From assembly GCA_002440705.1 (NCBI GenBank), contig DJVA01000031.1:1-64000 (forward strand): DNA of 64,000 nucleotides, given 5' to 3'. Shown piece by piece: positions 34,480 to 43,426 of this stretch. The notes beneath the pieces were generated by a model. It saw only the letters and a list, made by a program, of their open reading frames with translations, was not told where the DNA came from and searched no databases. The stretch's first letter is position 1. Every line of letters begins with the position of its first letter. A program made the position numbers and the translations under genes. This stretch comes from Flavobacteriaceae bacterium UBA6268 (GTDB lineage Bacteria; Bacteroidota; Bacteroidia; Flavobacteriales; Flavobacteriaceae).

Positions 34480-35862
34480 TTACAAATTTGGAACCCTTAC
34501 ACTACCTCCAACCCAACAGCTGAAAGTAACCGTCTTCCCAGCCATTCCTTCAGAAAAAATATCGCTTTTACTCGGCGCTCTTTGTCGGTATGATTCGGCT
34601 GCTGCTCGGGCAGTAGACGCGATAGAGCCATCTACGCGAGCTGCTTTATCCGCCATTTCTGCCGCCTTCCAATTGATGGCACGTTTCTCAAAAACTGTAT
34701 TTCCACAATCGTTGGAGCTCTTTGCATACATCTCGGCGATGCGCAAATAACAGATTCCTTTTGAGGGCTTGATGTCCAATACTTGTAGGTACTTACTGCG
34801 AGCACTCCCATAACTTCCTTTTTTGCGCAAGTTTTCGGCAATAGCAAAAAGGTAATCGGCTTTTTTGTTAGCATCGGTTTCCAATTCCACAGCTTGGTTG
34901 TAATAGTCCATTGCTTCACCCGATTTGCCAGCTTTATCTGCCAACCTACCCAAGTAGTATGCCGAAGAAGCAGAAGGCTGAAGCGTGTGCAATTGCTCTA
35001 CCATTTGGAAAAACAATGGGGTTTCGCAATCCCTAGCATTTAAGCGCCCTGCAGCACTTTTAAGCCAAGCTACATTGTCCTTGTTTTCTTCAAAATTCTT
35101 CTCGTAAAGAGGAATCAGGTTCTCACAATCGGCGATCTTTCCAAGTTTGGCATCGACACTTTCCTTGATCTGCCCATAATACCCAACATTCTTTTCATAG
35201 CCGTCCATTTTTTTCTCTTCTTTGGAAGACAATTGCTCTCCAGATTCTTGCTTGTTTAGTAGCTCCGTAAGTTGTTTGGCATAATAGCCTTCTTCCTTTT
35301 CAATTTTGGATTGAATGATGTCATAAAGATCAAAAACATCTTGGATGTCTTTTTTACCCTCTTCATACAAATCCATGGCAAGTGAGAAATAGGTGTATAT
35401 CCTTTTGGGGCTTTTAAAGTTTTCCTCATCCTTTTTAAAGGCCTCATCAAACGCCTGGAATTGTTCCATTTTGGTACCTATTCCATTGTCATATTTAATT
35501 TGGGCAATGTCCGAAAGAATATCGCCTTCTTTACTTTTGCTTGGATAGTATTTGATTCGCAGGTTATAAGCCTTTTCCAAATCGGAGATCTTACTTTTGT
35601 CTCCATTTTCAATGTAATGTTCAAACATTTTTACGGCATATTGGTAGATGGCCAAGCTGTATTGAGGGCATTCATCAATCACTTTTTGGTAATGAGGCAT
35701 GGCTGCCTCGTAATTTTGAACCTTTGCTGGTTCTGTAAACAATGATGCCGCCACGGTACAAGGATCTTGTGCTTTTAGTTTTGTTCCGAAGGTCAATGCC
35801 AAAATTGCTAGTAATGAGACAAATTTCGCTTTCATAGTTGTCATATTATTCATGTTAGTCAT
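34480..35862 (-). CDS. Exported tetratricopeptide-repeat protein
   Basis: A 460-aa protein with a signal peptide (FVSLLAILALTFGTKLKAQ) followed by helical repeats. TPR-like units are clear at PHYQKVIDECPQYSLAIYQY and near the C-terminus (SAYYLGRLADKAGKSGEAMD, YGSARSKYLQVLDIKPSKG). A Lys/Glu-rich helical stretch lies between. The start at 35862 gives an 8-nt overlap (ATGACTAA) with the upstream gene; three other Met codons follow within 27 nt. It is presumably a scaffold in the periplasm or at the outer membrane, given its neighbours (OM beta-barrel and lptC). No specific partner can be named. Confidence 0.82.
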   Translation of the reverse strand: MTNMNNMTTMKAKFVSLLAILALTFGTKLKAQDPCTVAASLFTEPAKVQNYEAAMPHYQKVIDECPQYSLAIYQYAVKMFEHYIENGDKSKISDLEKAYNLRIKYYPSKSKEGDILSDIAQIKYDNGIGTKMEQFQAFDEAFKKDEENFKSPKRIYTYFSLAMDLYEEGKKDIQDVFDLYDIIQSKIEKEEGYYAKQLTELLNKQESGEQLSSKEEKKMDGYEKNVGYYGQIKESVDAKLGKIADCENLIPLYEKNFEENKDNVAWLKSAAGRLNARDCETPLFFQMVEQLHTLQPSASSAYYLGRLADKAGKSGEAMDYYNQAVELETDANKKADYLFAIAENLRKKGSYGSARSKYLQVLDIKPSKGICYLRIAEMYAKSSNDCGNTVFEKRAINWKAAEMADKAARVDGSIASTARAAAESYRQRAPSKSDIFSEGMAGKTVTFSCWVGGSVRVPNL

Positions 35863-37096
35863 ATAGTCTTTTTTCAAACCATTTATCGTTGAGGGATAAT
35901 CCAACAAAAACATTAAAAAATGTTTCTTTAACCAATCCATTATTTGTTGTTCCCCGATTTCCGTACTCCAATCCTATGTTTAGGTTAGAAAACGTTCTCC
36001 CAACTGGCAACCCTAATCCAAAAGATATGCCAAACTCATTAATAGACTCACCGTTGATGTTAATTCCAGTTTCCTCAAAACGCAGCCCTGCACGGTAAAC
36101 TACTCGTTTCAAGTAACTTCCAAACGAATTGTAGTCGGGAATATAATATCCCCCAAACCGAAATTTCGAGGCATCTTCAAAGCTCACGTTTTCGAGCTCG
36201 AAAGTACGGTTGGTAAAGTTACTGGTTTTTTGGGAAGTAAACTCTCCTCCCAAAAACCATTTCTTGTTTTCCCCGATTCCCGTTCCGAAAGTCCATTGGG
36301 AAGGAAACGTAAAATCGGTATTGGAAACAGGGATATCTCTCGTATCAATTTGTGTGTAGGCACCACTGGGCAATTGTAAAACCGTGGAGATGGTTCGCGT
36401 GTTTTCTGAAGTAAAATTGGTTTCTGGCGTATAGCTTACCGATGCTCTCCAATCAAGTTTATCAGAAATAGGGGTCATATACTGTGCTCCAAGATTAAAG
36501 CTGAAGCCCAACAAATCTGACCGGTTAATTTCTTCTGTCCCTAACTGGATCCCTTCTTGGTAGGAAAGCGCTATGTTTTCGATATTCCCAAAATTGTAGT
36601 TGGTTTCCAAACCAATGTTCAACTTTGGCGTAATTTGATAGGCAAAGGTCAAAAACGCTTTGTTCATACCCCCCGATCCAGTATATTGGGTAGTAGTGGT
36701 GCCGCTGATGTTTTCAAGTTTGTATCCAGAGGAAGTATAGGGGATTAGCCCAAAACTTGCCCCCAATTTTCCCATGGGAATCCCTATCGCCAAATAATCC
36801 AACGTAGTAGTGGTGGCGTTTTGGGATTCATCTGTAGTACTTAGTTTATTGAACTTATGACTTCCTGAAATGGAATAATTGACCAATCGCAATCCAGCAA
36901 CTCCAGCTGGATTTTGGATGTTAAGGTGAATACTGTCAGAATAGACGCCAATGCCTCCCATACTTCGGTTTTCAACAGTCCCTTTGAATTTCAACGTGCC
37001 TATCCCGAAAAAGGAATAGGGAGAGGTGGTTCCTTCCTGCGCCTTCAATAGGAAACTTGTTAAGCAAACCAACAACAATAAAATGTGCTTCAACAT
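35855..37096 (-). CDS. Outer-membrane beta-barrel protein (FadL/PorV-like)
   Basis: A 413-aa protein with a signal peptide (MLKHILLLLVCLTSFLLKAQ) and a pattern of alternating hydrophobic and polar residues typical of a beta-barrel. It opens with SPYSFFGIGTLKFKGTVENR then SMGGIGVYSD and HLNIQNPAGVAGL, an N-terminal region common to FadL-like barrels in Bacteroidota. It ends FVGLSLNDKWFEKRLYD. The transported molecule is unknown. It overlaps coaX by 7 nt and the TPR gene by 8 nt. Confidence 0.8.
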   Translation of the reverse strand: MLKHILLLLVCLTSFLLKAQEGTTSPYSFFGIGTLKFKGTVENRSMGGIGVYSDSIHLNIQNPAGVAGLRLVNYSISGSHKFNKLSTTDESQNATTTTLDYLAIGIPMGKLGASFGLIPYTSSGYKLENISGTTTTQYTGSGGMNKAFLTFAYQITPKLNIGLETNYNFGNIENIALSYQEGIQLGTEEINRSDLLGFSFNLGAQYMTPISDKLDWRASVSYTPETNFTSENTRTISTVLQLPSGAYTQIDTRDIPVSNTDFTFPSQWTFGTGIGENKKWFLGGEFTSQKTSNFTNRTFELENVSFEDASKFRFGGYYIPDYNSFGSYLKRVVYRAGLRFEETGININGESINEFGISFGLGLPVGRTFSNLNIGLEYGNRGTTNNGLVKETFFNVFVGLSLNDKWFEKRLYD

Positions 37097-37824
37097 GAAC
37101 TTTTATTAATTTCTAGAATGTGATTGAGTCCTTCTAACAAAAAATTTGAGTTGGCAAAGATGTCATTTTTTATGCTATCTCGCAAAAAATGAGCATCACC
37201 GCCTGTTAAAATTATCTTCAAACCTCCAAAATTCTCCTCATACATGGCGATAAAACCTTCAATTTCGTTCAAAACGCCCTCCACCACCCCCACATGCATG
37301 GAGTCTTCGGTAGTATTTCCAATAAAGGTTTTTGGATGTTTTGCCTGTAGCAAAGGTAATTTATCGGTAAACGTTTTCAATGCTTTGTACCGCATTGCAA
37401 TACCGGGAGAAATGGCCCCGCCAAGGTATTTGTTTTTTTTAGTTAAAAAATCGTAGGTAATGCAACTCCCTGCGTCAATGACCAAGACATGTTGCTCTGG
37501 AAATTGCAATGCAGCTGCACTTACCAGTGCTAAACGGTCCACTCCCAAAGTATTGGGACTGCCGTATTGGTTTATGAAAGGAATGCTGGAATTTTGGGTA
37601 AGTTGATAGGTTTGGAACCGATCTTGCAGAACTTTAAGACTGTCTTCGGAAAATTTACCAACCGCCGCAACAATGGCATGTGATAGTTCAGGAAAAGAAT
37701 TCAACAACAGCTCTACGGATTCTTCAAAATCCTGAAGCAAGCATGTTTTATGATCCAAAACTTTTCCATCATCAAAAACGGCTAACTTGATTTTTGTATT
37801 TCCAACGTCAACAATAAGATTCAT
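37090..37824 (-). CDS. coaX: Type III pantothenate kinase
   Basis: A 244-aa cytoplasmic enzyme for the first step of CoA synthesis. Motifs are IVDVGNTKIKLAVFDDG (phosphate loop), GSPNTLGVDRLA, VIDAGSCITYDF and GGAISPGIAMRYKAL with ILTGGDAHFL later. Length is typical. The start at 37824 (MNLIVDVGN) matches the family; an upstream Met adds six foreign residues. It is the first gene of the long minus-strand operon and overlaps the OM barrel gene by 7 nt. Confidence 0.94.
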   Translation of the reverse strand: MNLIVDVGNTKIKLAVFDDGKVLDHKTCLLQDFEESVELLLNSFPELSHAIVAAVGKFSEDSLKVLQDRFQTYQLTQNSSIPFINQYGSPNTLGVDRLALVSAAALQFPEQHVLVIDAGSCITYDFLTKKNKYLGGAISPGIAMRYKALKTFTDKLPLLQAKHPKTFIGNTTEDSMHVGVVEGVLNEIEGFIAMYEENFGGLKIILTGGDAHFLRDSIKNDIFANSNFLLEGLNHILEINKSSC

Positions 37825-37896
37825 GCGGGTCCAAAAAGCCAAAAGTACAATATGGCCTGCCTATAAATTGTTAAGGCACTATTAAATTCACAAAAA

Positions 37897-37926
37897 CAAA
37901 AAACCCAAGTACGGGACTTGGGCTTT
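37897..37926 (-). terminator. Terminator of the tRNA-Phe transcript
   Basis: On the minus strand CCCAAGT, a 5-nt loop, then ACTTGGG followed by a T-rich run (37903 down to 37897). It begins 16 nt after the tRNA 3' end. Confidence 0.8.
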
Positions 37927-37937
37927 TGTGCTTGGTG

Positions 37938-38010
<73 letters not shown>

Positions 38011-38025
38011 TGCTTTTAGCGGGTG

Positions 38026-38054
38026 CAAATATAAATTTATTTTGGCTTTCCCAA
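38026..38054 (-). promoter_or_regulatory. Promoter of tRNA-Phe
   Basis: On the minus strand TTG, 18 nt, then TATATTTG, the Bacteroidota -33/-7 pair with good spacing. The -7 box ends 15 nt before the mature tRNA 5' end. This is one of the clearest promoters in the window. Confidence 0.7.
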
Positions 38055-38092
38055 AACAAAAATGACAAATAATGAGTAGCATTAGCCAACTC

Positions 38093-38983
38093 TCAATTGA
38101 TAAGCATTCTTACTTCATTTTCCGCAATTTTGCAGTTTGCACCTGCTTTAGACGCTACCAATGCACCCACTGCACATGCTTTTTCCAATACAGAATTGGG
38201 GAATTCCTTATTAATGAACAGGCCTCCTATCAAGGTTGCCAAGAAGGAATCTCCGGCACCTACGGTATCTTCCACTTTCACCTTAAATCCGCTATGGGAA
38301 AAGTAGTTTTCTCCCAGCAGTAGGTCAGCGCCATGAGCTCCTTTTGTAACGCAAAGACCCTCAATCCCCATTGCTTCCTTCAACCAAAAAGCCATTTCCT
38401 TTAAAGAGGCATGGGGACCATTCAAATCCTTGACAATTTCCAACAATTCTTCATCGTTCATTTTCACGAACTGGGATTGTTTCATCAGATCCACGAGCAC
38501 ATCCAAGGTATAAAATGGTGGTCTCAAATTGACATCAAAAACTGAAAAACGGGATTCCTTTAAAAGCCCATAAAGTGTTTCCTTGCTTTTGGGACGTCGG
38601 CAAACAAGGCTACCAAAAATAAAAACTTCAGAATTCCTGACCATCGCAACTGTTTCGTCATCGGCTACTATGCGGTCCCAAGCTACCGGCTCGGTAATGA
38701 TATAAGATGCCGTACCGCCCGCATTGACAGAAACCAAAACTTCCCCAGTTTTAAGCCTATCATCCCTTTGAATCCCTTTTGTTGGAAAACCTTGTTCCTT
38801 TAGATATTCGATGGCCTTTTTCCCTTCTGGATCAATTCCAATTTTACTAATGATAGCGGCATGATGACCTTGGGAGTGTAGCCTTAACGCTACATTAAGC
38901 GGAGCGCCACCAATGACTTTTTTATCTGGAAAAACATCCCAAAGGATTTCCCCATAACAAACCAACCGTGGGGTTCTATTCAT
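38093..38983 (-). CDS. Fructokinase-like PfkB-family sugar kinase
   Basis: A 296-aa cytoplasmic kinase of the ribokinase/PfkB family. Motifs are the N-terminal GEILWDVFPD, GGAPLNVALRLHSQG and the C-terminal DTVGAGDSFLATLIGG with the catalytic Asp in GAGDS. The substrate is inferred to be fructose (giving fructose-6-phosphate) because the gene is the last of a set with a GH32 fructosidase and a sugar porter. It overlaps the transporter gene by 8 nt (ATGAATAG). Confidence 0.9.
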   Translation of the reverse strand: MNRTPRLVCYGEILWDVFPDKKVIGGAPLNVALRLHSQGHHAAIISKIGIDPEGKKAIEYLKEQGFPTKGIQRDDRLKTGEVLVSVNAGGTASYIITEPVAWDRIVADDETVAMVRNSEVFIFGSLVCRRPKSKETLYGLLKESRFSVFDVNLRPPFYTLDVLVDLMKQSQFVKMNDEELLEIVKDLNGPHASLKEMAFWLKEAMGIEGLCVTKGAHGADLLLGENYFSHSGFKVKVEDTVGAGDSFLATLIGGLFINKEFPNSVLEKACAVGALVASKAGANCKIAENEVRMLIN

Positions 38984-40319
38984 CTTCAGGTACTAATTGC
39001 TTTTCCAGATCTTCCAGGGAAACCCCTTTGGTTTCGGGCATGATGAACATGACCCAAAGCAACTGAAAAACCATCATGATTGCAAAAAACAAGAACATGG
39101 TGCCAGCACCTATCTTGGCAATTAAAAATGGAACGGAGGAGGGAATGATGAATGCCAAAATCCAATGGGTCGACGTACCAATGGATTGTCCATAAGAACG
39201 TACATGATTTGGGAAAATTTCGGATATGTATACCCAGATAACAGCCCCCTGACCAATAGCATGTGCCCCAATAAAGACAAAAAGTGAAAGGGGCACCGTC
39301 ATACCAGTCCAATTATAGAAAAAAGCCAGCGCCACAAACAAAAGCGAAACAATATAACCCAATGAACCTATATACATCAGTTTTTTTCGTCCCAGACGAT
39401 CAATTAAATACATCCCCAATAGGGTGAAAATCAAATTGGCAATACCAATTCCTATGCTTCCCAAAAGTGCAGCTTGATCGGCCAGTCCAGCTTCTACGAA
39501 AATGCGTTTCGAATAATATAGGAACGCATTAATGCCCGAAAACTGGTTGAAAAAAGCAATAGCGAAAGCCAACAAAATAATGCGTTTGTATTTTTTTTGG
39601 AATATCGATTCGTTGGAACGCCCTTGCTCGACCTCTATGATCTGATCCACTACCTCGTGAGGATTACGATTGGGGTTGACCATTTTGGCAACATTTAGGG
39701 CTTCATCGATGCGTCCCTTTATAACCAACCACCTAGGGCTCTTTGGTACCCCAAATACCATGAGCGTATAAATAAAAGCCGGGAATGCCTCCACTCCAAT
39801 CATCCAGCGCCAGCTATTAGTTTCAACGTAAGCACTAATTAGGTAATTTGAAATGAATGCCACCAAAATACCAAATACAATATTGAACTGGTAGGTCGCT
39901 ACAAGTTTTCCCCTATTCCGTGCGGAAGCAATTTCCGAGATATAGGCAGGAGCTGCAATGGTAGAAGCTCCAACCCCTAGCCCCCCCAGAAACCGGAAGA
40001 GCGCAAATGTCCACGGGTCATTGGCCAACCCTGAACCAATTGCCGAAATGGTATAAAACAAACCAATCCAGATAAGTGTTTTCTTTCTTCCCAAGACATT
40101 GGTGGGAAACCCTCCAAACAAAGCACCGAAAATGGTACCGAACAACGCAGAACCCACAACCACATACCCGTGAAAATTATCATTACTGCCAAAAAGCTGA
40201 TAGGAGCCCCACAAAGATTGTAGTGTCTGTTCAGCACCGCTGATAACGATGGTATCGAAACCAAAAAGAAACCCCGCAAGGGCAACGGTTAGGGACCAAA
40301 AAAATATTTTTCTATTCAT
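38976..40319 (-). CDS. MFS sugar porter, probably fructose/proton symporter
   Basis: A 447-aa transporter with 12 TM helices of the sugar porter (SP) subfamily. Seen: GFLFGFDTIVISGAEQTLQ (TM1), the loop LGRKKTLI, RFLGGLGVGAST, PKSPRWLVIKGR after TM6, DRLGRKKLM between TM8 and TM9, and the closing PETKGVSLEDLE. The substrate is inferred as fructose, from its place between a GH32 gene and a fructokinase gene. Both junctions are 8-nt overlaps (ATGAATAG). Confidence 0.92.
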   Translation of the reverse strand: MNRKIFFWSLTVALAGFLFGFDTIVISGAEQTLQSLWGSYQLFGSNDNFHGYVVVGSALFGTIFGALFGGFPTNVLGRKKTLIWIGLFYTISAIGSGLANDPWTFALFRFLGGLGVGASTIAAPAYISEIASARNRGKLVATYQFNIVFGILVAFISNYLISAYVETNSWRWMIGVEAFPAFIYTLMVFGVPKSPRWLVIKGRIDEALNVAKMVNPNRNPHEVVDQIIEVEQGRSNESIFQKKYKRIILLAFAIAFFNQFSGINAFLYYSKRIFVEAGLADQAALLGSIGIGIANLIFTLLGMYLIDRLGRKKLMYIGSLGYIVSLLFVALAFFYNWTGMTVPLSLFVFIGAHAIGQGAVIWVYISEIFPNHVRSYGQSIGTSTHWILAFIIPSSVPFLIAKIGAGTMFLFFAIMMVFQLLWVMFIMPETKGVSLEDLEKQLVPEDE

Positions 40320-41862
40320 TCCAAATGGATTTTATGGCGTTTAATTGCACATGAGCGAGTGTTTGACCCGTCCCCGTAATGCTTAAGGTGGTATAGGGTT
40401 GTATAGGGAAAACCTGATTGGTAAATACATAACGGCCTCCATCTATGAAAATTTCTACCGAGGAACGGTCTAAAATGATGCGAACCTCCACTTCTTCCCC
40501 CGAAGGAATGTAGGGTTGATTTTGGGGGTGCTTTCCAAAACTTTCCTCAAAATCCACAATGCCCGATTGTGACCTATCGAAAACCAAAGTTCCTGTATCT
40601 GGCCTCACTTCCAAAGAAATATGCCCTGAGGTATTTCCATAAACAACTTTAAGGGGTTTTGACAAGTCTGCATTAAAAGAAAAGTCCGTCTGCATAAAAT
40701 CATCTCTTTGTAATGTAAATGTTTCTCTGAGAACAATTTCAGATGCAATTTCTATTTTGGAGGTTAAGCCTTCTAAAGTTTTCACGGGATAATTCCGCAG
40801 AAAATAATCCCCATTTTGAGTGATCAAAGACAAATTACGAGGAAGGGTCATGGAACTTCGCCAAGCTTCGGTTGGAGTATTGCGTGCATAATTCCAATTA
40901 CTCATCCAACCAATAAATGTTCGATTTTTTAAAGGCAAATTGTTATAAGTGACCCCTGCATAATCATCCATCCCATAATCCAGCCATTTCGCTTGGTCTT
41001 GTTCTGAAGTAAACGTGATTCCGTTAAAATCACCAATAAAATACTGTGTGCCGGATCCTCCATTGGGAGCACCAGGGTTCATACTTATAAGTAACACCCA
41101 TTTGGTTTCATCGGTACCTTCAACAAACAAAGGAAATAAATCGGGGCATTCCCATACGCCTCCATGTGCTCCTTGATTTTTACCAAATTCGCTCATCAAT
41201 TTCCAGTCCTTCAGATTTGTGGATTCAAAGAATTTGGCGTGATCTCCGGCAACCAAAGTTAAAATCCATTTGGATTGGGCGGCATACCAAAAAACCTTTG
41301 GGTCCCTAAAATCCTTGAGCCCCTTATTTTGAATAACTGGATTGCCTCCGTACTTCGTCCAAGTATCCCCGTCATCGAGGCTGAAGGCAATCCCCTGGGT
41401 TTGAAAATCGTTGCGGCCTTGCTTTTCGCCGTCCATATTATGATAGGTGAAAATCGCCACCAATGGAGGGTTTTCAATAGTCCCAAAACCTGAAGTATTT
41501 TGGAGGTCCACCACTGCACTTCCAGAAAAAATGAGGCCGTGTTCATCTGGGTATAATGCTATGGGTTTATGCTCCCAATGGATCAAGTCTTGGCTAACAG
41601 CATGGCCCCAATGCATGGGCCCCCAAACAATGTCTTCGGGATAATACTGATAAAAAAGATGGTAAATCCCATGGTGAAAGACCAATCCGTTGGGATCGTT
41701 CATCCACTTGTTGGGAGGCGAAAAATGAAATTGAGGCCGGAAAGGCTCCTGGTAGTAGGTCGATACTGAATGGGGCTCTTCTGCCCCAGAAGACGAATCC
41801 ACGTGTTTGTCCTTACAGGAAATCATCAAGACAATTGAAACAGCAAAAATGAGCCTGTTCAT
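40312..41862 (-). CDS. GH32 beta-fructosidase (levanase/invertase), lipoprotein
   Basis: A 516-aa retaining fructosidase. The lipobox (VLMISCKDKH, Cys16) marks it as a lipoprotein, and the charged residues after the Cys resemble surface-export signals. GH32 motifs with catalytic residues: nucleophile D56 in WMNDPNG, D187 in FRDP (transition-state stabiliser) and E238 in WECPD (acid/base). A five-bladed propeller is followed by a C-terminal beta-sandwich (about residues 370-516). Substrates would be levan, inulin or sucrose. It is the second gene of the lacI arm, 51 nt after lacI, with an 8-nt overlap to the porter gene. Confidence 0.95.
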   Translation of the reverse strand: MNRLIFAVSIVLMISCKDKHVDSSSGAEEPHSVSTYYQEPFRPQFHFSPPNKWMNDPNGLVFHHGIYHLFYQYYPEDIVWGPMHWGHAVSQDLIHWEHKPIALYPDEHGLIFSGSAVVDLQNTSGFGTIENPPLVAIFTYHNMDGEKQGRNDFQTQGIAFSLDDGDTWTKYGGNPVIQNKGLKDFRDPKVFWYAAQSKWILTLVAGDHAKFFESTNLKDWKLMSEFGKNQGAHGGVWECPDLFPLFVEGTDETKWVLLISMNPGAPNGGSGTQYFIGDFNGITFTSEQDQAKWLDYGMDDYAGVTYNNLPLKNRTFIGWMSNWNYARNTPTEAWRSSMTLPRNLSLITQNGDYFLRNYPVKTLEGLTSKIEIASEIVLRETFTLQRDDFMQTDFSFNADLSKPLKVVYGNTSGHISLEVRPDTGTLVFDRSQSGIVDFEESFGKHPQNQPYIPSGEEVEVRIILDRSSVEIFIDGGRYVFTNQVFPIQPYTTLSITGTGQTLAHVQLNAIKSIWNE

Positions 41863-41913
41863 TCAAGTGAAATTTGCACAGCTAAAGATATGTTAAAAAT
41901 TCAAAATTGGAAG

Positions 41914-42933
41914 TTACTTTGTAGAGTCTCTCTTGATCACGGAAGTTTCCAGAATTTTAGTTTGCGGTTCAAAAGCCAATCCTGCCTTTTTTGCCTTCAT
42001 TTCCTTGCGGAGCAGCTTAAATGTTTTCCTCCCCATTTCATAACCGGGCTGATCGATAGTACTCAAGGAAGGCGTTATGGCTTGGGATAAAAACCAATTA
42101 CTGAAGCCCATCACCGAAATGTCTTCAGGAACTTTGATCCCGTGTTCTTTGAAAACAGTCATTGCCCCCACCGCTGCCATATCGGTTACGGCAAAAATAC
42201 CATCCACTTCCTTATTATCTTTCATAAGTTGTAGTGCGGCCCTTCGCCCATCTTCATAATCTACCCGTTCGCACATATATATTAAGGAAGAATCGTATGT
42301 TAAACCATGATCCTCTAAAGCCTTTTTGTACCCAAGAAATCGATCGATGGAGTTTTGTGGAAGCAAGGCTCCCCTGAAATGGGCAATTTTCTTACATCCA
42401 GAATCAATTAAAAATTTGGTAGCGTCGTAAGCAGCTTGGCGGTCGTTAATGATAATTTTGGAACAAGGAACCAGTTTCGATATTTTATCGAACATCACCA
42501 AAGGGATTTCGTGCTCCTTGATCTCCAGGAGGTGGGAGATATCTACGGTATCATTTGCAAGCGATATCATAATACCATCCACCCGCTTACTGATAAGCAA
42601 GTCTACCTGTTTTTTTTCGAGTTGGTAGGATTCGTTGGATTGAAGGATGATGACAAGGTAGCCCTTCCGTTCTGCTTCTTCAATGATGCCATTGATGACA
42701 CTGGAAAAAAAGTGATGCACCACCTCAGGAATTATCAATCCAACGGTTTTAGACTCCTTGGTCCTGAGATTGACGGCAAAAACATTAGGCTTATAATGAA
42801 GTTTTTTTGCTTCTTCCTTAACCAGCGCTTTTGTTTTTTTACTAACGTCGGGGTAATTTTTGAGGGCTTTAGACACCGTGGTTACCGAAATTCCCAGATT
42901 TTCAGCGATTTGCTTTAATGTAACTTCTTTCAT
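41914..42933 (-). CDS. LacI-family transcriptional regulator of the locus
   Basis: A 339-aa repressor. The N-terminal helix-turn-helix VTLKQIAENLGISVTTVSKAL is followed by the hinge and a PBP1-like sugar-binding core (GLIIPEVVHHFFSSVINGI, KRVDGIMISLAND, FRGALLPQNSIDRFLGYK, VDGIFAVTDMAAVGAM). It is divergent from susC and cotranscribed with GH32, porter and fructokinase genes. A perfect LacI-type palindrome 96 bp upstream of its ATG suggests autoregulation. The ligand is probably a sugar from fructan or sucrose breakdown, inferred from neighbours. Confidence 0.93.
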   Translation of the reverse strand: MKEVTLKQIAENLGISVTTVSKALKNYPDVSKKTKALVKEEAKKLHYKPNVFAVNLRTKESKTVGLIIPEVVHHFFSSVINGIIEEAERKGYLVIILQSNESYQLEKKQVDLLISKRVDGIMISLANDTVDISHLLEIKEHEIPLVMFDKISKLVPCSKIIINDRQAAYDATKFLIDSGCKKIAHFRGALLPQNSIDRFLGYKKALEDHGLTYDSSLIYMCERVDYEDGRRAALQLMKDNKEVDGIFAVTDMAAVGAMTVFKEHGIKVPEDISVMGFSNWFLSQAITPSLSTIDQPGYEMGRKTFKLLRKEMKAKKAGLAFEPQTKILETSVIKRDSTK

Positions 42934-42959
42934 ATTCTGAATTGAATATCGTAAGGTAT

Positions 42960-42991
42960 CAAATATTATAATTTTGTTTCAATTTACACAA
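42960..42991 (-). promoter_or_regulatory. Possible lacI promoter
   Basis: On the minus strand TTG, 20 nt, then TAATATTTG, one base longer than TAnnTTTG. It ends 26 nt before the lacI ATG and lies on the lacI side of the operator. Confidence 0.35.
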
Positions 42992-43028
42992 TTGATTTGT
43001 TTGTGGGGAAATTTTGAAAGTAAAAAAA

Positions 43029-43042
43029 CGAAAACGTTTTCG
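43029..43042. promoter_or_regulatory. LacI-family operator (perfect palindrome)
   Basis: CGAAAACGTTTTCG is a 14-bp perfect palindrome with the central CG typical of LacI/GalR-family sites. It lies between lacI and susC, 96 bp from the lacI start and 385 bp from the susC start. A copy with one base changed lies at 63661-63674. Confidence 0.8.
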
Positions 43043-43197
43043 GATACTAAATCTGTGGTTTTGGATGCCAATTATTATGAAATTAAAAAAATTAATTGAA
43101 ATTAGTACCGTGTATTGAGCGTCATGGTACGCATGGCCCATGTGGATTTTAGACAAAACCCCATAAAAAACCCGTAAGTAATTGATAATAAAGGCAT

Positions 43198-43276
43198 AAA
43201 TCAATCCCCTTCATCTCTTAGATCTCGTTATTTGGGAAAAGGTACGTAGGGAATTAGCTAAAAAGGGGATTGATTT
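43198..43276. repeat. 14-bp inverted repeat in the susC upstream region
   Basis: AAATCAATCCCCTT (43198-43211) and its exact complement AAGGGGATTGATTT (43263-43276) are 51 nt apart. It lies upstream of the putative susC promoter box, so it may be a protein-binding region or the remains of a small mobile repeat. Nothing coding was seen inside. Confidence 0.7.
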
Positions 43277-43322
43277 TACCATAAATAATAGTTTAGAAGT
43301 GGGCAAATTGCTCAAAAAATTG

Positions 43323-43330
43323 TATATTTC
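43323..43330 (+). promoter_or_regulatory. Possible susC promoter -7 box
   Basis: TATATTTC is a one-base variant of TAnnTTTG, 96 nt upstream of the susC ATG. A long leader is common for susC-type genes. No clear -33 element was seen. Confidence 0.35.
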
Positions 43331-43426
43331 GCCCCGAAAAAGTTAACAAAAACTTAATTTAACTAATTAAAAGTAAATACAGCAACCCTTTTTATAAACG
43401 AAAATTAACTTTAAACCGAAAACTAT

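Larger units (their letters stand above)
42934..43426. other. Divergent lacI/susC intergenic region (493 bp)
   Basis: This gap has no open frame of note. It holds a possible lacI promoter (42960-42991), a LacI-type operator (43029-43042), a 14-bp inverted repeat with a 51-nt loop (43198-43276) and a possible susC promoter box (43323-43330). The last ~95 bases before susC are very A/T-rich and would form its leader. Confidence 0.7.
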
